Of a stretch of DNA of 64,000 nt, positions 61,835 through 64,000 are shown one piece after another. The notes beneath the pieces are model-generated. The model had not been told where the DNA came from. It worked only from the letters and a program-made list of their open reading frames with translations, and searched no databases. The stretch covers positions 124,001 to 188,000 of the forward strand of contig NZ_JAENIK010000004.1 of assembly GCF_016595465.1 (NCBI RefSeq), read 5' to 3'. A program made the translations under genes and the position numbers. The stretch is from Luteolibacter yonseiensis (GTDB lineage: Bacteria > Verrucomicrobiota > Verrucomicrobiia > Verrucomicrobiales > Akkermansiaceae). Within the stretch, counting starts at the first letter, position 1; each line of letters opens with the position of its first letter.

Positions 61835-64000
61835 ATGAAAAAACTTCTACTGCTCCCTCTCGCCGTCCTGGCCGCCGCGATCGGCGTCTCACAGACGTCG
61901 AAGCAATCCGCCACCGTCGAGCCACGGCACGTCCAGATCCTCTTCCTCGGCGCTCCCACCGCGAACGGTCCCGCCCATGATCCCGTCGAGCGCTACCGCG
62001 TCTTGAAAAAAGCGCTGGGCACCGATGGCATCGCCCTCACCTACACCCAGGATCTCGCGGACCTGAACCGCACCACGCTCGATCAATACGACGGCCTCAT
62101 GCTCTATGGAAACTGGAAGCAGAACGAGCCGATGGACCCGTCCCAGGAAAAGGCGCTCCTCTCTTATGTCGAGGATGGCCATGCGTTCCTGCCGATCCAC
62201 TGTGCCTCCGCCTGCTTCGGCGGCTCGGAAGCTTTCGTGAAGCTCGTCGGCGGCCGTTTCAAATCCCACGAAACCGGTGTCTTCAAGACCACCATCGCCG
62301 CGCCGCAGCACCCCATCATGCGCGGTTACGAAGGGTTCGAGACATGGGACGAAACCTACGTCCACGACCGCCTCAATGACGACCGCACCGTTCTCCAGCT
62401 TCGTGAGAAAGAGCCCTGGACCTGGGTCCGCGACCAAGGAAAAGGCAAGGTTTTCTACACCGCCTACGGCCACGACATGCGCTGCTGGGACCAGCCCGAG
62501 TTTCATGAACTCCTCCGCCGCGCCATCCTTTGGAGCGTCGGTGGCGACGTCCGGGCGAAACTCACGGCGATGAAGCTTCCCACACTGGAACAGGAAAAGG
62601 TCATCCTCCCCGGCTACCGCGAGCGCAAGACCATCACCGAGGCACAGAAGCCCCTTTCCCCCGCGGATTCGTTGAAACTCGCACAGGTTCCCAACGGCTT
62701 CGACATCTCCCTCTTCGCCAGCGAGCCGGACATCGTCAACCCCATCCAGTTCGCATGGGACCACAAGGGCCGCGCCTACGTCATCGAGACCGTGGACTAC
62801 CCGAACAACCTCCAGTCCGGCAATCTCGGCCATGACCGCATCCATATCTGCGAAGACACCAATGGCGACGGCAAAGCCGACAAGTTCACCCTCTTCGCCG
62901 ACAAGCTTTCCATCCCGGCGTCCGCCGTCTTTGCGAACGGAGGCCTCATCGTGACGAATTGCTCGGAGATTCTCTTCCTCCAGGATACGGATGGCGATGA
63001 CAAGGCGGACGTCCGCAAGGTCCTCTTCACCGGCTTCAACACCGGAGACACCCACGCCGGCGTGTCGAACCTCCGCTACGGCTTCGACAACTGGATCTAC
63101 GCCACCATCGGCTACTCCGGTTTCAAGGGGACTGTCGGAGGAAAAGAGCATTCATTCTCCACCGGATTCTTCCGCTTCAAGCCTGACGGCAGCGCGCTCG
63201 AATTCCTGCAGAACACCACCAACAACACCTGGGGCCTCGGCTTCACCTCCGACTTCGACATCCTGGGCTCCACCGCGAACGGCAACCCTTCGTGGTATTA
63301 CACTTTCGCCAAGGACCTCTACGCGAAGGCCGGACTGCCGCAGCCGAAGACTCCCAACGAAGATGGAAATCCCAAGTTTTTCCCCGCTTCCATGGACATC
63401 CGCCAGGTGGACCAGATGGACCGCTACACCGCCGCCGCGGGACACGCGTTCTATACTTCCGAGCGCTTCCCCGCCGAGTATCGCGAGCGTGTCGCCTTCG
63501 TGACCGAAGCCACCGGCAAACTTGTCGGCCAGTTCGACATCACCGCGAAAGGCGCCGGCTATGTTTCCAAACAACTCCCGAACAACCTCTACTCCAGCGC
63601 CGACGCATGGTCCGGTCCCGTAGCTGCGGAAACCGGACCGGACGGTGCCGTCTGGATCGCTGATTGGTACAACCTCATCATCCAGCACAACCCGACGCCG
63701 AACAAAAATTCCGCCGGTTTCGACGCCAAGAACGGCAAGGGCAATGCCTATGAATCCCCCATCCGGAACGATTCCTATGGCCGCATCCTCCGTGTCTACC
63801 CCACCGGATCGAAAAACGACGTCTACCCCAAACTGGACCCGAAAAACCTCGACTCCCTTCTCCCCGCGCTGAATCACCCGAACCAGTTCTGGCGCCTCAC
63901 CGCCCAGCGGCTGATCGTCGAGTCCGGTTCTCAAACCGCCGCGGCGAAGCTCAAGGAAATCGTGAAGACCAACAGCTCCAGCCGTGCCGCGCTCCACGCC
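61835..64000 (+). CDS. ThuA/PVC membrane-dehydrogenase protein (cut by window edge)
   Basis: The frame is open from ATG 61835 to the window end (722 codons), so the 3' part is missing. A signal peptide (MKKLLLLPLAVLAAAIGVS) is followed by a ThuA-like domain (HVQILFLGAPTANGPAHDP, YDGLMLYGNWKQ, HAFLPIHCASACF, WDETYVHDRL). Then comes a PVC-type membrane-bound dehydrogenase propeller (GFDISLFASEPDIVNPIQFAWDHKGRAYVIETVDYPN, EDTNGDGKADKFTLFADKL, WSGPVAAETGPDGAVWIADWYN). HEAT and haem CxxCH parts would follow outside the window. It is probably a secreted sugar oxidase-like protein. The divergent AraC/PAS gene may regulate it. Confidence 0.88.
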   Translation, partial: MKKLLLLPLAVLAAAIGVSQTSKQSATVEPRHVQILFLGAPTANGPAHDPVERYRVLKKALGTDGIALTYTQDLADLNRTTLDQYDGLMLYGNWKQNEPMDPSQEKALLSYVEDGHAFLPIHCASACFGGSEAFVKLVGGRFKSHETGVFKTTIAAPQHPIMRGYEGFETWDETYVHDRLNDDRTVLQLREKEPWTWVRDQGKGKVFYTAYGHDMRCWDQPEFHELLRRAILWSVGGDVRAKLTAMKLPTLEQEKVILPGYRERKTITEAQKPLSPADSLKLAQVPNGFDISLFASEPDIVNPIQFAWDHKGRAYVIETVDYPNNLQSGNLGHDRIHICEDTNGDGKADKFTLFADKLSIPASAVFANGGLIVTNCSEILFLQDTDGDDKADVRKVLFTGFNTGDTHAGVSNLRYGFDNWIYATIGYSGFKGTVGGKEHSFSTGFFRFKPDGSALEFLQNTTNNTWGLGFTSDFDILGSTANGNPSWYYTFAKDLYAKAGLPQPKTPNEDGNPKFFPASMDIRQVDQMDRYTAAAGHAFYTSERFPAEYRERVAFVTEATGKLVGQFDITAKGAGYVSKQLPNNLYSSADAWSGPVAAETGPDGAVWIADWYNLIIQHNPTPNKNSAGFDAKNGKGNAYESPIRNDSYGRILRVYPTGSKNDVYPKLDPKNLDSLLPALNHPNQFWRLTAQRLIVESGSQTAAAKLKEIVKTNSSSRAALHA

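Noticed and set aside
61889..63151. 420-residue open frame on the minus strand
   Set aside because: It lies within the ThuA/PVC gene, whose plus-strand product has clear domains; the minus frame is valine- and glycine-rich noise.

Overview
This window is a gene-dense, GC-rich bacterial chromosome segment that most likely comes from a member of the Verrucomicrobiota (Verrucomicrobiales type). Several families point there. There are two PVC-type secreted proteins (one a CxxCH haem-binding giant, one a ThuA fusion), a PEP-CTERM protein next to a TIGR02597-family protein, FG-GAP and choice-of-anchor D repeat proteins, a VTC/DUF4956 pair, and a stand-alone OvoA-C-terminus-like methyltransferase. 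No rRNA, tRNA, CRISPR array, insertion sequence or prophage was recognised. Most genes are chromosomal housekeeping or secreted-protein genes. Both ends are cut: the left edge holds the tail of prs and the right edge cuts the ThuA/PVC gene.

Layout, 0-16 kb: prs tail; a secreted FG-GAP protein; the coupled cascade maf, diacylglycerol-kinase-like gene, sanA-like gene (minus strand, each junction a 4-base ATGA overlap); divergent cutC and an M81/MlrC peptidase (also ATGA-coupled); an HtrA-type protease followed by a catalytically dead HtrA relative; two class A penicillin-binding proteins, the second with a ruined transpeptidase; tsaB; a mercaptohistidine-type methyltransferase; an EF-hand lipoprotein; rlmH.

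16-32 kb: a small lipoprotein; two paralogous membrane-anchored coiled-coil proteins; two convergent MsbA-like ABC exporters, the second at the end of a VTC, DUF4956, pseudopilin, ABC operon; a HAD phosphatase; the PEP-CTERM and TIGR02597 pair, which is visibly less GC-rich; a PfkB kinase; and thiE behind accB-accC. 32-47 kb: trmB; a ComEC-like protein; a TPR membrane protein; an orphan RelE/ParE-like protein; a secreted GH2 enzyme; a glycoside hydrolase-glycosyltransferase fusion; a 1008-residue PVC cytochrome-like protein; queA; and exodeoxyribonuclease III.

47-64 kb: a VapBC-type toxin-antitoxin pair; a BlaI repressor with an M56 metallopeptidase fused to a PBP2-like penicillin-binding domain, which is the most interesting system here; rsmI; a hot-dog thioesterase with fabF; a 55-residue membrane protein; a spermidine-synthase-like protein; a SprT-like protein; a very large secreted M6 metalloprotease; a sugar epimerase with a Gfo/Idh oxidoreductase; a small membrane protein; and a PAS-AraC regulator divergent from the ThuA/PVC gene.

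Functionally the window mixes cell-wall synthesis and sensing (two class A PBPs, the BlaI/M56-PBP2 sensor, SanA-like protein, HtrA pair), fatty-acid synthesis (accBC, fabF, thioesterase), RNA modification (rlmH, rsmI, trmB, queA, tsaB) and secreted polymer degradation. All calls come from reading translated sequence and motifs; no database search was run.
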